A DNA stretch of 64,000 nucleotides. It comes from WTFY01 sp965220895 (GTDB lineage Bacteria; Pseudomonadota; Gammaproteobacteria; UBA4575). The position numbers and the translations under genes were made by a program. Below the pieces are notes generated by a model that had not been told where the DNA came from, ran no database searches, and worked only from the letters and a program-made list of their open reading frames with translations. How positions within the stretch are numbered: the stretch's first letter is position 1; each line of letters begins with the position of its first letter. The DNA lies in assembly GCA_965220895.1 (NCBI GenBank), contig OZ244850.1:558001-622000 (forward strand), in the 5' to 3' direction. Below, one piece after another: positions 1 to 9,475 of the stretch.

Positions 1-309
1 CAGCACGCTGCCCAGTACGTCGATGCGCTGCACCTGGGCCTGCAGCATCCCGGCCTGGGTGGTCAGTGCGCTGACCTCGGCCCGGGATTCCTCGCGAGCC
101 TGCTGCAAACGCTGTTCATGTTCTGCGATATCCTCCTTCCACTGGCTCAGGATCACCTCATTGCCGAAGAAGATGCCGAGCAGATAGCCGCTGCCCAGCA
201 GTACCGTCAGCACCAGCGTGACAGCACCAATCAATCCGGCCCGATACCACCTGCGCGGCTCGACATACAGGAGACGTAGGCGTGAACGGGGGAAAATGAT
301 AATGTTCAT
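1..309 (-). CDS. M23-type metallopeptidase, N-terminal part (runs off the left edge)
   Basis: Only the first 103 codons lie in the window. They encode a basic N-terminus, one membrane segment at about residues 23-48 and then a charged, Gln/Glu-rich stretch likely to form a coiled coil. This is the usual N-terminal layout of membrane-anchored periplasmic M23 (LytM-like) peptidases. The peptidase domain itself is outside the window, so the family is inferred from this layout and from the position next to dciA and lpxC, where such a gene commonly sits. It is divergent from dciA. Role if correct: cutting or regulating the cutting of peptidoglycan cross-links. Confidence 0.6.
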   Translation of the reverse strand, partial: MNIIIFPRSRLRLLYVEPRRWYRAGLIGAVTLVLTVLLGSGYLLGIFFGNEVILSQWKEDIAEHEQRLQQAREESRAEVSALTTQAGMLQAQVQRIDVLGSVL

Positions 310-361
310 GACTGTGATAGTTAATCTGGATTACTGAACATTCCTACCTGCGCTCATCCGG

Positions 362-787
362 ATGCAGAAACTCTCGTCATACATCAGCACAGGCTTGCAG
401 GATAAAGCCAAGCTGCTGCACCGGCTCACCCTGAGCTTGAGGATGCAGCTGCCGGCGACACTGGCCAGTCACTGCTGGGTCGCCAGCATCGACAACCGGA
501 CCCTGACGATCATCACAGATGACCCTGGCCACGCCAGCCTGCTCCGGTTCCAGCAGCATGAAATCCTGAAACAGTTCAATCAGGAACTGGGCCTTGCGGT
601 AAGAGTATGCCTAAATCGGCTAAAGATTAAAATCCGAAAGACCACCAGCGAGCCGAAACAGCCGACCCCGGCAACTCCCCTCTCGGGGCCCAGCGCCCGC
701 CATATCGATGAATGCGCAGAACACGTGCAGGACCCGGAACTGAAGGAAGCGCTGCGCCGTCTGGCGCGACAAGGCAGGAAAGACTGA
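362..787 (+). CDS. dciA: DciA-like protein (DUF721)
   Basis: The 141-residue protein resembles the DUF721/DciA family, the ancestral bacterial factor that helps load the replicative helicase DnaB at the origin. The conserved part is the N-terminal half, up to about residue 90, with a compact alternating fold ending in a basic segment (KIKIRK). The rest is a proline-rich, low-complexity tail and a short acidic/basic helix. The ATG was chosen because it is the first in frame. It is convergent with lpxC, a neighbour it often has in gammaproteobacteria. The assignment rests on fold-like pattern and context, not on catalytic residues. Confidence 0.72.
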   Translation: MQKLSSYISTGLQDKAKLLHRLTLSLRMQLPATLASHCWVASIDNRTLTIITDDPGHASLLRFQQHEILKQFNQELGLAVRVCLNRLKIKIRKTTSEPKQPTPATPLSGPSARHIDECAEHVQDPELKEALRRLARQGRKD

Positions 788-812
788 AGGCCTTCGGACA
801 GGCAGGCCGTCG

Positions 813-1730
813 CTAGATGTTGGCGCTGATGGGCGAACTGTAGAAGATCGGCACCTTCTCCTCGCCATCCTCGAACGTGACCTCTTCCCAGGCACTCGTG
901 TCCTCGACCAGCTTCCTCAACAGCTTGTTGTTCAGTGCGTGGCCGGACTTGTAACCGCTGAATGCGCCGATCAGGCTGTGGCCCAGCAGGTACAGATCAC
1001 CGATGGCATCGAGGATCTTGTGCTTGACGAACTCGTCCTCGTAGCGCAGTCCGTCCTCGTTCAGGATACGGTGTTCATCCACGGCAATCGAGTTGTCCAG
1101 GCTCCCTCCCAGTGCCAGGTTGCGCGAACGCAGGGCCTCGAAGTCGCGCATGAAACCGAAGGTGCGCGAACGTGAGATTTCCTTGACAAAGGAAGTCGTG
1201 GAAAAATCCAGTTCGGCCTTTTGCGGACCCGCCTTGAAGACCGGGTGATCGAAATCAATCATGAAGCCGACCTTGAATCCATCGAACGGGTCAAACCTTG
1301 CCCACTTGTCGTCCTCCTTGACCTTCACGGACTTGGTGATGCGGATGAATTTCTTGGCGGCGTTCTGCTCGACAATGCCTGAGGACTGCACCAGGAAGAC
1401 GAAGGGGCCGGCACTGCCGTCCATGATGGGCACTTCCGGCGCACTGACATCCACGTACGCATTGTCGATACCCAGACCTGCCATGGCCGAGAGCAGGTGC
1501 TCGACCGTGGAAATGCGCACACCGCCTGAAACCAGCGTCGTGGACAGGCTGGTATCGCCCACATTCTCGGGATTGGCCTTGATTTCCACGGGCGGATCGA
1601 GGTCCACACGCCGGAAAATGACCCCGGAATCCACAGGAGCCGGGCGCAGGGTCAGGTAGATTTTCTTGCCCGTATGCAAGCCTACACCCGTCGCACGTAT
1701 GACGTTCTTTAGTGTTCTTTGTTGTATCAC
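813..1730 (-). CDS. lpxC: UDP-3-O-acyl-N-acetylglucosamine deacetylase
   Basis: LpxC removes the acetyl group from UDP-3-O-acyl-GlcNAc, the committed step of lipid A synthesis, in the cytoplasm with Zn2+. The 305-residue protein has full family length. The zinc and catalytic residues are visible: His78 in STVEHL, His237 and Asp241 in HKILDAIGD, and His264 in KSGHALNN. The start is a GTG, placed exactly where family members begin (MIQQRTLK-like N-terminus). The gene follows ftsZ on the same strand after about 150 bases, the classic end of the division and cell-wall cluster. Confidence 0.97.
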   Translation of the reverse strand: MIQQRTLKNVIRATGVGLHTGKKIYLTLRPAPVDSGVIFRRVDLDPPVEIKANPENVGDTSLSTTLVSGGVRISTVEHLLSAMAGLGIDNAYVDVSAPEVPIMDGSAGPFVFLVQSSGIVEQNAAKKFIRITKSVKVKEDDKWARFDPFDGFKVGFMIDFDHPVFKAGPQKAELDFSTTSFVKEISRSRTFGFMRDFEALRSRNLALGGSLDNSIAVDEHRILNEDGLRYEDEFVKHKILDAIGDLYLLGHSLIGAFSGYKSGHALNNKLLRKLVEDTSAWEEVTFEDGEEKVPIFYSSPISANI

Positions 1731-1884
1731 AGAGCGTACATCCTATAGATCGCTACCAGCGTCTGATTCCTTCAGCCTCCCCACGCCGCATACCGAACGA
1801 CAGGTAATATCTCTGTAATATTACACAATTTGCCGAGGACTTCACCAGAGATTTTAACCCCTGGTCCCGCCGGGCACGCGCTGA

Positions 1885-3036
1885 TCAGTCGGCTTGCGTG
1901 CGCAAAAATGTAGGAATATCCAGATAATCCAGATCGTATCCCTGATTTTTCGCGGCGACCTCGACCCCGGGTTCGGCCGGCACCTTGGGGGGGCGCGCCC
2001 CTTCACCCATGACCTTGGACTTTTTCTTCGTCGACGTCTCGACCAGCGTCATCTTGGGCTTGGCCGGCGCCGGCGTAGTCTTTGACCCGATACCGGTTGC
2101 CACCAGCGTCACACGCAGGTTGTCCTGTATGGATTCGTCGATCACCGTGCCAACGACCACCGTGGCATCATCTGATGCCAAGCCCTTGATATGACTGCCA
2201 ATTTCATCGAATTCTCCGATGGAGAGACCGGCGCTGGCAGTCACGTTCACCAGGATGCCCTTGGCGCCCGCGATATTGACGTCCTCAAGCAGCGGGCTGG
2301 AGATGGCCGCTTCGGCGGCCTCGCGGGCCCGCTCGACCCCCGTTGCCGTGCCCGACCCCATCATGGCCATGCCCATCTCCGACATCACGGTACGTACGTC
2401 GGCAAAATCCACGTTGATCAGTCCCGGACAGGTGATCAGCTCGGCGATACCCTGAACGGCACCGCGCAGGACGTCATTGGCGGATTTAAACGCATCCAGC
2501 AGGTTGGTTTCCCGACCGAGGACCGCCAGCAGCTTCTCATTGGGTATCGTGATGAGCGAGTCCACGTGCTTGACGAGCTCCTCGATGCCGGCATTGGCGA
2601 TCTTCATGCGCTTGTCGCCCTCGAAGGGGAACGGCTTGGTTACCACGGCGACTGTCAAGACACCCAGTTCCTCGGCGATTTCCGCCACCACCGGAGCGGC
2701 ACCCGTACCGGTTCCTCCGCCCATGCCGGCCGTGATGAACAGCATATCCGCTCCCGAGATGGACTCACGGATGCGGTCCTGGTCCTCGAGTGCGGCCTCG
2801 CGGCCCACGACCGGGTTGGCCCCGGCTCCCAGTCCCTGGGTGATGTTGTTCCCCAGCTGCAACACCGTCTTGACATCGGTGCTTTTCAGCGCCTGTGAAT
2901 CGGTGTTTGCGCAAATGAAGTCTACGCCGTCAATGTTGGATTTGGCCATGTGCATGACGGCGTTTCCGCCGCCTCCGCCCACACCAATGACCTTGATGAC
3001 CGCATTCTCACCGTATGTATCTACCAGTTCAAACAT
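1885..3036 (-). CDS. ftsZ: Cell division protein FtsZ
   Basis: FtsZ is the tubulin-like GTPase that forms the Z ring. The 383-residue protein shows the glycine-rich nucleotide site near residues 18-25, the tubulin signature GGGTGTG at 106-112 and the NxxDF-type T7 region (INVDFADV). A lysine/proline-rich linker runs from about 315 to 365. The C-terminal peptide DYLDIPTFLR, the docking site for FtsA and ZipA, is intact. A strong Shine-Dalgarno (AGAGGAGAAAGG) precedes the ATG. It is downstream of ftsA after a 40-base gap, so unlike its upstream neighbours it has its own clear ribosome site. Confidence 0.98.
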   Translation of the reverse strand: MFELVDTYGENAVIKVIGVGGGGGNAVMHMAKSNIDGVDFICANTDSQALKSTDVKTVLQLGNNITQGLGAGANPVVGREAALEDQDRIRESISGADMLFITAGMGGGTGTGAAPVVAEIAEELGVLTVAVVTKPFPFEGDKRMKIANAGIEELVKHVDSLITIPNEKLLAVLGRETNLLDAFKSANDVLRGAVQGIAELITCPGLINVDFADVRTVMSEMGMAMMGSGTATGVERAREAAEAAISSPLLEDVNIAGAKGILVNVTASAGLSIGEFDEIGSHIKGLASDDATVVVGTVIDESIQDNLRVTLVATGIGSKTTPAPAKPKMTLVETSTKKKSKVMGEGARPPKVPAEPGVEVAAKNQGYDLDYLDIPTFLRTQAD

Positions 3037-3076
3037 AACCTTTCTCCTCTAGGTTTTCATGCTCAGCACATGAGTT

Positions 3077-4312
3077 TTAAAAGCTTCCCTGAAACCAGTT
3101 CCTTACCCTATTGAACGCTCCTGCCACGACCGACTCGCCCGAGGAGGCGTGCTGCTCCAGCATCTGATTCTGGAAACCAAACAAGAGCAGGCCTACCCCG
3201 GTGGCGTAAATCGGATTTCTCACAACATCCACCAAGCCCGTCACGTTCTGGGCCGTACCCAGGCGTACGGGCATGTGGAAAATCTCCTCTGCCAAGTCCA
3301 CCACGCCTTCCATCCTTGAACTGCCGCCGGTCAGGACCACGCCTGCCGCGACCAGATTCTTGAAACCGCTGCGTTCCACTTCATCCAGCACCAGCGAGAG
3401 CAGTTCTTCATAGCGTGGCTCCACGATTTCAGCCAGTGTCTGGCGCGACAGCTGCCTGGATCCACGGTCCCCGGCACTGGGGACGTCAATCGTGTCGTCA
3501 GGATTCGCAAGCTGGCGCAGTGCACAGGCATACTTGATCTTGATATCTTCGGCATGCTGGGTCGGGGTGCGCATGGCCACCGCAATGTCGTTGGTGACCT
3601 GGGTTCCGGCAATCGGAATCACGGCCGTGTGCTTGATCGCACCGTCGGTGAATACGGCGACATCCGTGGTCCCTCCGCCGATGTCCACCAGGCAGATTCC
3701 CAGCTCTTTTTCGTCCTCCGTGAGTACCGCGCTGCTCGATGCCAGCTGCTCCAGGATGATGTCGTCGACCTCCAGTCCGCAGCGGTGAATGCACTTGATG
3801 ATGTTCTGTGCCACGCTGACCGCTCCGGTGACCAAATGCACCTTGGCCTCCAGGCGCACGCCGGACATGCCGATGGGCTCTCGAATGCCCTCCTGCTGGT
3901 CTATCACAAATTCCTGCGGCATCACCTGCAGCACTCTCTGGTCTGCGGGAATGGCCACGGCCCGGGCGGCATCGATGACGCGCTCCACATCCCCCTTGGA
4001 CACTTCCTGGTCCTTGATCCCGACAATGCCGTGGGAATTCATGCTGCGGATGTGACTGCCGGCAATCCCGGTATACACGGAATGCATCTGGCAGCCGGCC
4101 ATCAATTCGGCTTCCTCGACCGCGCGCTGGATGGATTGCACGGTAGACTCGATATTGACGACGACACTCTTTTTCAGCCCGCGTGACGGACTTGTACCGA
4201 GCCCGATCACTTCCAGCTGATCCTCTTCGTTCACTTCACCGACAATCGCGGTGACCTTGGAGGTGCCGATATCCAGGCCGACCAGGATGTCTTTTTCTGT
4301 TTTGCGGCTCAT
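3077..4312 (-). CDS. ftsA: Cell division protein FtsA
   Basis: FtsA is the actin-like ATPase that tethers FtsZ to the inner membrane and recruits later division proteins. The 411-residue protein has the phosphate-1 motif near the start (VGLDIGTSKV), phosphate-2 (LVDIGGGTTDVAVF), the adenosine motif (VLTGGSSRMEG) and a C-terminal amphipathic membrane-targeting helix (FNRVRNWFQGSF). The ATG was chosen because it overlaps the ftsQ stop in an ATGA, which implies translational coupling. An upstream in-frame start would add 16 residues overlapping ftsQ and is less likely. Confidence 0.97.
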   Translation of the reverse strand: MSRKTEKDILVGLDIGTSKVTAIVGEVNEEDQLEVIGLGTSPSRGLKKSVVVNIESTVQSIQRAVEEAELMAGCQMHSVYTGIAGSHIRSMNSHGIVGIKDQEVSKGDVERVIDAARAVAIPADQRVLQVMPQEFVIDQQEGIREPIGMSGVRLEAKVHLVTGAVSVAQNIIKCIHRCGLEVDDIILEQLASSSAVLTEDEKELGICLVDIGGGTTDVAVFTDGAIKHTAVIPIAGTQVTNDIAVAMRTPTQHAEDIKIKYACALRQLANPDDTIDVPSAGDRGSRQLSRQTLAEIVEPRYEELLSLVLDEVERSGFKNLVAAGVVLTGGSSRMEGVVDLAEEIFHMPVRLGTAQNVTGLVDVVRNPIYATGVGLLLFGFQNQMLEQHASSGESVVAGAFNRVRNWFQGSF

Positions 4313-5118
4313 AGCTTGGGTTCCAGCTTGAAGTTCTCTGCCAGCTGGGGGTCTTTCCACTCAACTGCCAGGCCGTTGGTATAACGCAAGTCAATTTTTT
4401 TCACCTGGTCCATGCGCGGGGACAGGTATTCCTTATAGGCGGTCATGAACCGCGTAATTTTCTTGCCGAGGTCACCGTGCCCGAGAACCAGGATGATCCC
4501 GCCGGACAGCACCATGTGCTTGGACAGGCGCCCATCCTCGAACAGCCCCTGCAATTGCAGGCCCAGGGGTTCCAGCCTGCGGACGTTGTGCTCGAAAATA
4601 CCGGCCAGCTCTTCGGCACGGGCATTTTCTCCGTACAGCATGGGTAAGGCCGCATAGGGGGTCTCCACGGTTTCCGGAAAAAAGAGTCCTCCATAGATAT
4701 TCATCAGTCCCGTTTTGCCCCAGCGGGCAATCGGTTCCTGTCCCTGTACCGCGATCATCACCGTCGCAGGCCAGCTGCGCCGCACCTTGGCATCGTAGAT
4801 CCAGGGCAGTTCCGCCAGCTCCCGTTCCAGTCGGCCCACGGGGATGCGAAAAAATCCCTTCGCAACACGTGCGGTGACGATGTTCCGGAAGGCCTCGCGA
4901 TCGTCGGCATGCACCTCTCCCTCTACCGTGACCTGCCGGATCTGCGGCCTGACCAGCAGGTCGGGGTGGTAGGTGCGGACCCAGTACGAGACCAACGCCA
5001 CGCTGCCCAGCAGTGTGGCGAGTACCAGTACGTCCCACGCACTGCGCAGCGAAAAGTACCCGGGCACCGTTGGGGCAGCGGCCTTTTTGTTTGCTGGTTT
5101 TCGTGTTCGCACAGTCAT
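4309..5118 (-). CDS. ftsQ: Cell division protein FtsQ
   Basis: FtsQ is a bitopic inner-membrane protein that links early and late division proteins through FtsL and FtsB. The 269-residue product has a basic cytoplasmic N-terminus, one membrane segment at about residues 28-48, a POTRA domain beginning at IRQVTVEGEV and the FtsQ beta domain after it. The ATG overlaps the ddlB stop by four bases (ATGA). A much longer in-frame extension upstream lies inside ddlB and was rejected. Position between ddlB and ftsA is the classic one. Confidence 0.95.
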   Translation of the reverse strand: MTVRTRKPANKKAAAPTVPGYFSLRSAWDVLVLATLLGSVALVSYWVRTYHPDLLVRPQIRQVTVEGEVHADDREAFRNIVTARVAKGFFRIPVGRLERELAELPWIYDAKVRRSWPATVMIAVQGQEPIARWGKTGLMNIYGGLFFPETVETPYAALPMLYGENARAEELAGIFEHNVRRLEPLGLQLQGLFEDGRLSKHMVLSGGIILVLGHGDLGKKITRFMTAYKEYLSPRMDQVKKIDLRYTNGLAVEWKDPQLAENFKLEPKL

Positions 5119-6035
5119 TGGGCCAGGGAAGTCTCCAGTATTCTGAGCACGAGCTCGACAAAACTGATGTCCTGCGCCGCGGCAGCCATCGGCACCAGGC
5201 TGTGGTCCGTCATGCCAGGCACCGTATTGATCTCCAGAAACCACGGCTGCCCGCAGGTGTCCAGCATCAGGTCGACCCGCCCCCAGCCCGAGGCCGCCGT
5301 GGCGGTAAAGGCCTGCAGCACCTGTTCCTGGATCTCCGTTTCCCGGGCGGCGGACAGCCCGCAAGGACAATGGTATTGAGTGTCGCTGGACTGGTACTTG
5401 GCATCGAAATCATAGAAGGTCCGCGGAGTCTCCAGGCGGATGGCGGGCAGGGCCTGATCATCCAGTACGGCGACCGTGTATTCCTCGCCCTCGATCCACG
5501 GTTCTGCCATCACCGTGTTCTCGAAATCGCAGGCGTGCTCCCACGCCGAGGTGATGTCTTCCCGGGTATCGACCTTGGTGATGCCGATACTCGAACCCTG
5601 GGACACGGGCTTCAGGATCATGGGCAGGCCCAGTTCCGCCACCAGCGCATCCGGGTCGACGGCACCTTGCAATACCCGGAACCGGGGTGTGGGGATGCCG
5701 TGCCCTGACCAGATCTGCTTGGTCATGCACTTGTTCATGCAGATCGCCGAGGCCAGCACACCGCTGCCGCTGTAGGGCAGTCCGATCACTTCCAGCCCGC
5801 CCTGGATGCAGCCGTCCTCGCCGAGGGCTCCATGCAGCGCGATGAAGGCGCGGTCGAATTTCCCGGCCCGCAGCCGCTCGAATACGTCACCGGAGACATC
5901 GATCCCCGTGGCGTCCACCTGGGCCTCCTGCAACGCACTCAGCACGGCAGCGCCGCTTTTGAGAGAGATTTCGCGTTCCGATGACGGTCCGCCCATCAGC
6001 ACCGCGACCTTGCCAAAGCGCGAAGCCTCCGTCAT
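5115..6035 (-). CDS. ddlB: D-alanine--D-alanine ligase B
   Basis: Ddl joins two D-alanines with ATP to make the dipeptide added by MurF. The 306-residue length is typical of the DdlB form found in division clusters. Visible ATP-grasp features are the N-terminal VLMGGPSSEREISL loop, ALHGALGEDG, the substrate loop around PVSQGSSIGI, the metal-binding EINTVPGMT near the C-terminus and EPWIEGEEYTV in the central ATP-binding part. It overlaps ftsQ downstream and murB upstream by four bases each. Confidence 0.96.
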   Translation of the reverse strand: MTEASRFGKVAVLMGGPSSEREISLKSGAAVLSALQEAQVDATGIDVSGDVFERLRAGKFDRAFIALHGALGEDGCIQGGLEVIGLPYSGSGVLASAICMNKCMTKQIWSGHGIPTPRFRVLQGAVDPDALVAELGLPMILKPVSQGSSIGITKVDTREDITSAWEHACDFENTVMAEPWIEGEEYTVAVLDDQALPAIRLETPRTFYDFDAKYQSSDTQYHCPCGLSAARETEIQEQVLQAFTATAASGWGRVDLMLDTCGQPWFLEINTVPGMTDHSLVPMAAAAQDISFVELVLRILETSLAQ

Positions 6036-6931
6036 GGCGCATCTCCCAGAATTCTGACCTCGGGGACCAGTGAGACGCCGCGTTCGGCCTTCACTGTCGC
6101 ATGCACCTTCCAGATCAGGTCTTCGATGTCCTTGGCCGTGGCATGCCCCCGATTGATGATGAAATTTGCATGTTTCTCCGACACCTGGGCTCCGCCTGCG
6201 CGGGCTCCCTTGAGCTTACAGCTCTCGATCAGCCTGGCGGCATGATCGTGTTCCGGATTCCTGAACACCGAACCGCAACTCTGACTCCCCAGGGGCTGGT
6301 CTGCATTGCGCCGTTCCAGCAGCGAGCGGATGAGCGCTCTCACCTTGGATGCACTTCCGGGGGCAAATTTGAACAGGGCTTCAACGAACCACTCATCGCG
6401 GGGTACCTGGACCGTGCGATACCCCGGCTGGAAATCATCGGCACTGCGGGCGTGCAGTCCACCGCGTCGATCCACGGTTTGCACACGCGATACGAATTCC
6501 CAGGTCGCGTGGCCATACGCGCCGGAATTCATGGCCAGCGCGCCTCCGACCGTGCCCGGGATGCCCACCAGGAACTCCGCGCCCTGCAACTCCTGGTCTG
6601 CGCAAAAGCGTGCCAGCTTGGCGCACGCAACGCCCGACTCTGCACGGACGCTGCCGGGGCCTGCCACCTCCAGCCCTCCGAGGCAACCATGCAACAAGAT
6701 GACCACGCCCCGTATGCCGCCGTCACGCACCAGCACATTGGTGCCGCCACCGAGCCAGGTCAGCGGCACTTCTGCCTCCTGCCCCGCCAGAAAATTTCTC
6801 AAGTCCTGCAAATCTGCAGGCCGGTAGAGGACGTCGGCGACACCGCCAACCTTCCAGCTGGTGAAGCGTGCCAGTGAGGCGTTTCTCTCGAGCGTCCCGC
6901 GCTGCATTTCGATGTCGTGTACGGCTTCCAT
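6032..6931 (-). CDS. murB: UDP-N-acetylenolpyruvoylglucosamine reductase
   Basis: MurB reduces UDP-GlcNAc-enolpyruvate to UDP-MurNAc using FAD and NADPH. The protein (299 residues from this ATG) is of the short type II form, lacking the extra loop of the E. coli enzyme. It has the FAD motifs LGGGTNVLVRD and GIPGTVGGALAMNSGAYG, the catalytic serine in QSCGSVFRNP and the C-terminal LVPEVRILG glutamate. The ATG one base after the murC stop (TGACATG) was chosen over a TTG five codons upstream. It overlaps ddlB by four bases. Confidence 0.95.
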   Translation of the reverse strand: MEAVHDIEMQRGTLERNASLARFTSWKVGGVADVLYRPADLQDLRNFLAGQEAEVPLTWLGGGTNVLVRDGGIRGVVILLHGCLGGLEVAGPGSVRAESGVACAKLARFCADQELQGAEFLVGIPGTVGGALAMNSGAYGHATWEFVSRVQTVDRRGGLHARSADDFQPGYRTVQVPRDEWFVEALFKFAPGSASKVRALIRSLLERRNADQPLGSQSCGSVFRNPEHDHAARLIESCKLKGARAGGAQVSEKHANFIINRGHATAKDIEDLIWKVHATVKAERGVSLVPEVRILGDAP

Positions 6932-6932
6932 G

Positions 6933-8351
6933 TCAGTGTCGTGCAAAAATCTCGCTCAGGTGCGGGGCAATGCCGCCGATACTGCCTGCCCCCAGGGTGA
7001 GCAGGACATCCTGATCTTTCGCAACATGCTCCAGCGTGGCCTGGACCTCGGACAGGTCCTTCACCAGAATCGGGTCGAGCTTGCCCCGCGCACGAAGTGC
7101 ACGGCTCAGCGCCAGGCTGTCGGCGCCTGCCAACGGTTCTTCGTTGGCCGCATAAACTTCACACAGCATCAGGGTGTCCGCTTCATTCAATACCCGTACA
7201 AAATCGTCGAACAGGTCCCGCGTACGCGAATACCGGTGCGGCTGGAACAACACGGTCAGTCTGCGCCCGGGCCAGGCATCCCGTGCCGTGGCCAGGGTGG
7301 CTTCGATTTCGGCCGGGTGATGGCCATAGTCGTCCACCAGCTGAACGTTTTTGCTGTTGATGGATATCTGCGGATAGATCTGAAAGCGCCGTGCAATGCC
7401 CTCAAAGTTCTCGAAGGCGGACTGTATGCAGTTTTCCTTGACGTCCAGCTGCAAGGCGACAATCGCCGCGGCCACGGCATTCAGGACATTGTGTATACCC
7501 AGCAGATTCAGCACGAACCGCACCGGTGCCAGCTGCCCGGGACGCCGCAGAACAAATTTTGTCTGGCTTGCAGACTTCTCGACTTCGGTGATCCGGTAAT
7601 CCGCATGTTCGGCGAAGCCGTAGGTCACATACGGGCGCGAAATTTTCGGCAGCTGGGCACGGACCGTCTCGTCCTCCACGCACAAAACGGCCACGCCGTA
7701 AAACGGCAAATGATGGATAAACTGCAGGAACGCTTCCTGCAAGGTGTTGAAATCGCCTCCGTACGCCGACAAATGATCCGAGTCGATATTGGTCACGACC
7801 GACATGATCGGCTGCAGGTAAAGAAACGAGGAATCGCTTTCATCCGCCTCGGCGACCAGGTGCTGTCCGGCTCCCAGCTTCGAATGACTTCCGAAACTGT
7901 TGACACGCCCGCCGATGATAAAGGTCGGGTCCAGACCGGCCTGTGCCAGTATGGATGCAATCAGGCTGGTCGTGGTGGTCTTGCCATGGGTGCCTGCCAC
8001 GGCAATGCCGTAACGGAAACGCATCAGCTCGGCAAGCATTTCTGCCCGCGGCACGACTGGGATGCGCCGTTCATGAGCTGCCGCAATCTCCGGGTTATCC
8101 TCTCCCACCGCACTCGACATCACCACGACATCGGCATCCCGGACATTGCCGGCATCATGATGGCGGTAAACCGTCGCACCCAGTTTCGTCAGGCGCCGGG
8201 TAATTGCATTCTCCTGGATGTCGGAGCCGTAGACCTGGTACCCCAGATTCACCATCACCTCGGCGATGCCCCCCATGCCGGAACCACCGATGCCCACAAA
8301 GTGCACATGCTTGATTTTGCTAGTAGCAAAATGTCCGATGTTGAATGTCAC
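6933..8351 (-). CDS. murC: UDP-N-acetylmuramate--L-alanine ligase
   Basis: MurC adds L-alanine to UDP-MurNAc, the first amino-acid ligation of peptidoglycan precursor synthesis. The 472-residue protein has the family N-terminus HVHFVGIGGSGMGGIAEV, the Mur ligase P-loop VAGTHGKTTTTSL, the NIDSDHLSAYG motif and the conserved DDYGHHPAEIEAT segment. The start is a GTG overlapping the murG stop (GTGA). An ATG far upstream would run inside murG and was rejected. Length fits the family. Confidence 0.96.
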   Translation of the reverse strand: MTFNIGHFATSKIKHVHFVGIGGSGMGGIAEVMVNLGYQVYGSDIQENAITRRLTKLGATVYRHHDAGNVRDADVVVMSSAVGEDNPEIAAAHERRIPVVPRAEMLAELMRFRYGIAVAGTHGKTTTTSLIASILAQAGLDPTFIIGGRVNSFGSHSKLGAGQHLVAEADESDSSFLYLQPIMSVVTNIDSDHLSAYGGDFNTLQEAFLQFIHHLPFYGVAVLCVEDETVRAQLPKISRPYVTYGFAEHADYRITEVEKSASQTKFVLRRPGQLAPVRFVLNLLGIHNVLNAVAAAIVALQLDVKENCIQSAFENFEGIARRFQIYPQISINSKNVQLVDDYGHHPAEIEATLATARDAWPGRRLTVLFQPHRYSRTRDLFDDFVRVLNEADTLMLCEVYAANEEPLAGADSLALSRALRARGKLDPILVKDLSEVQATLEHVAKDQDVLLTLGAGSIGGIAPHLSEIFARH

Positions 8352-9475
8352 GACCCCGGGTCCTCCGCCAGCCCTGTGGGCTCGCCCTTGCCCTTCAGAC
8401 AGGCGTTCAGGCATATTTTTGCCACATCCTCGGCAGCCCGGGGCTTGGCAAAGCCGCGGATAGCAGCGGCGATGCCCTCGAGCTTGATTCGGTGAGCCTG
8501 CACATCGCGCAGCAGGGCGGCCAGTGCCTGCGCATTGAACTCGCGCTCCGGGATCATGAATGCCGCCCCGGCCTTGACCAGTGCACGGGCATTGGCGGTC
8601 TGGTGATCGTCCACGGCGTACGGGTACGGTACGAAAACCGCACCGACACCTGCCATTGCGAGTTCCGCCACGGTAATCGCACCGGCGCGGCAAATCACCA
8701 GGTCTGCCCAGGCGTAGGCCTTGTGCATTTCCTCGATGAACGCATCCACACGGGCCTCCACCTGGTGGCTGTCATAGGCCTGCCGCGTGAACTCGAGCTT
8801 GTTGTCTCCGCTTTGATGCCAGACTTCGGGGCGCTTTGCGGCCGCCAGCTGTGCCAGTGCCGCCGGCACGGTCTTGTTCAGGGTATGCGCCCCCAGGCTT
8901 CCACCCACCACGAGCACATGTAACGGCCTGTCCTGGGGCTCACCCACGTCGTGCTCTCGCTTGTTCTGCAGGATTTCCTTGCGCACCGGATTGCCCACCA
9001 GTTCCACGTTTTTGCGCACGAACGTGCTTGGGAAAGCCGTCAGGATGTGGGTGGCGAGCGGTGCGAGAAGACGATTGGTCAGGCCCGAAATCGCGTTTTG
9101 TTCATGGATGACCAGGGGACGCCGGAATAAGGCAGCCACGACTCCGCCGGGTCCGGAGATGAACCCGCCCATGCCCAGTACCGCGCAGGGCCGGTGTTTC
9201 AGCACCAGCCAGATGGTCTGCAACCCGGCAAACGCCAGCTTGATCGGTGCCAGCAGGTAGGTCCGCAGATCCTTGCTGCGAAGGCCACCGATGAATATCT
9301 TTTCAAAGTGATAGCTCGTATTGGCCACTACACGGGATTCGATCCCCTTGTGGGTGCCTACCCAGACGACCGGAACGCCGTGATGCTCGAGTTGCTTGGC
9401 CACGGCCAGTGCGGGAAATACATGACCGCCCGTGCCGGCTGCAAAAATCATGATGGGTGCGCGCGTGGTCTTCAT
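8348..9475 (-). CDS. murG: Lipid II synthase MurG (GlcNAc transferase)
   Basis: MurG is the membrane-associated GT28 glycosyltransferase that adds GlcNAc to lipid I on the cytoplasmic face. The 375-residue protein has the G-loops IFAAGTGGHVFPALAVA near residue 10 and VVGGSLGAHTLN, the H-Q-S motif in EVWHQSGDNK, and the donor site around ICRAGAITVAELAMAGVGAVFVPYPYAVDDHQ. The ATG overlaps the ftsW stop by four bases. The C-terminus is slightly longer than in E. coli (355 residues), ending in a Gly/Glu-rich tail. Confidence 0.96.
   Translation of the reverse strand: MKTTRAPIMIFAAGTGGHVFPALAVAKQLEHHGVPVVWVGTHKGIESRVVANTSYHFEKIFIGGLRSKDLRTYLLAPIKLAFAGLQTIWLVLKHRPCAVLGMGGFISGPGGVVAALFRRPLVIHEQNAISGLTNRLLAPLATHILTAFPSTFVRKNVELVGNPVRKEILQNKREHDVGEPQDRPLHVLVVGGSLGAHTLNKTVPAALAQLAAAKRPEVWHQSGDNKLEFTRQAYDSHQVEARVDAFIEEMHKAYAWADLVICRAGAITVAELAMAGVGAVFVPYPYAVDDHQTANARALVKAGAAFMIPEREFNAQALAALLRDVQAHRIKLEGIAAAIRGFAKPRAAEDVAKICLNACLKGKGEPTGLAEDPGS

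Noticed and set aside
1731..1884. Palindromic GTAATATTAC and nearby repeats between ftsZ and lpxC
   Set aside because: They could belong to an lpxC promoter, but no matching -35/-10 pair with good spacing was found.
6932..6946. TTG start for murB five codons upstream
   Set aside because: It overlaps murC by 14 bases. The ATG one base after the murC stop gives a normal protein and a better coupling signal.
6861..8495. A 544-codon open frame on the plus strand
   Set aside because: It lies antisense to murB and murC, which have clear motifs. The frame has no domain and is explained by codon bias of the real genes.
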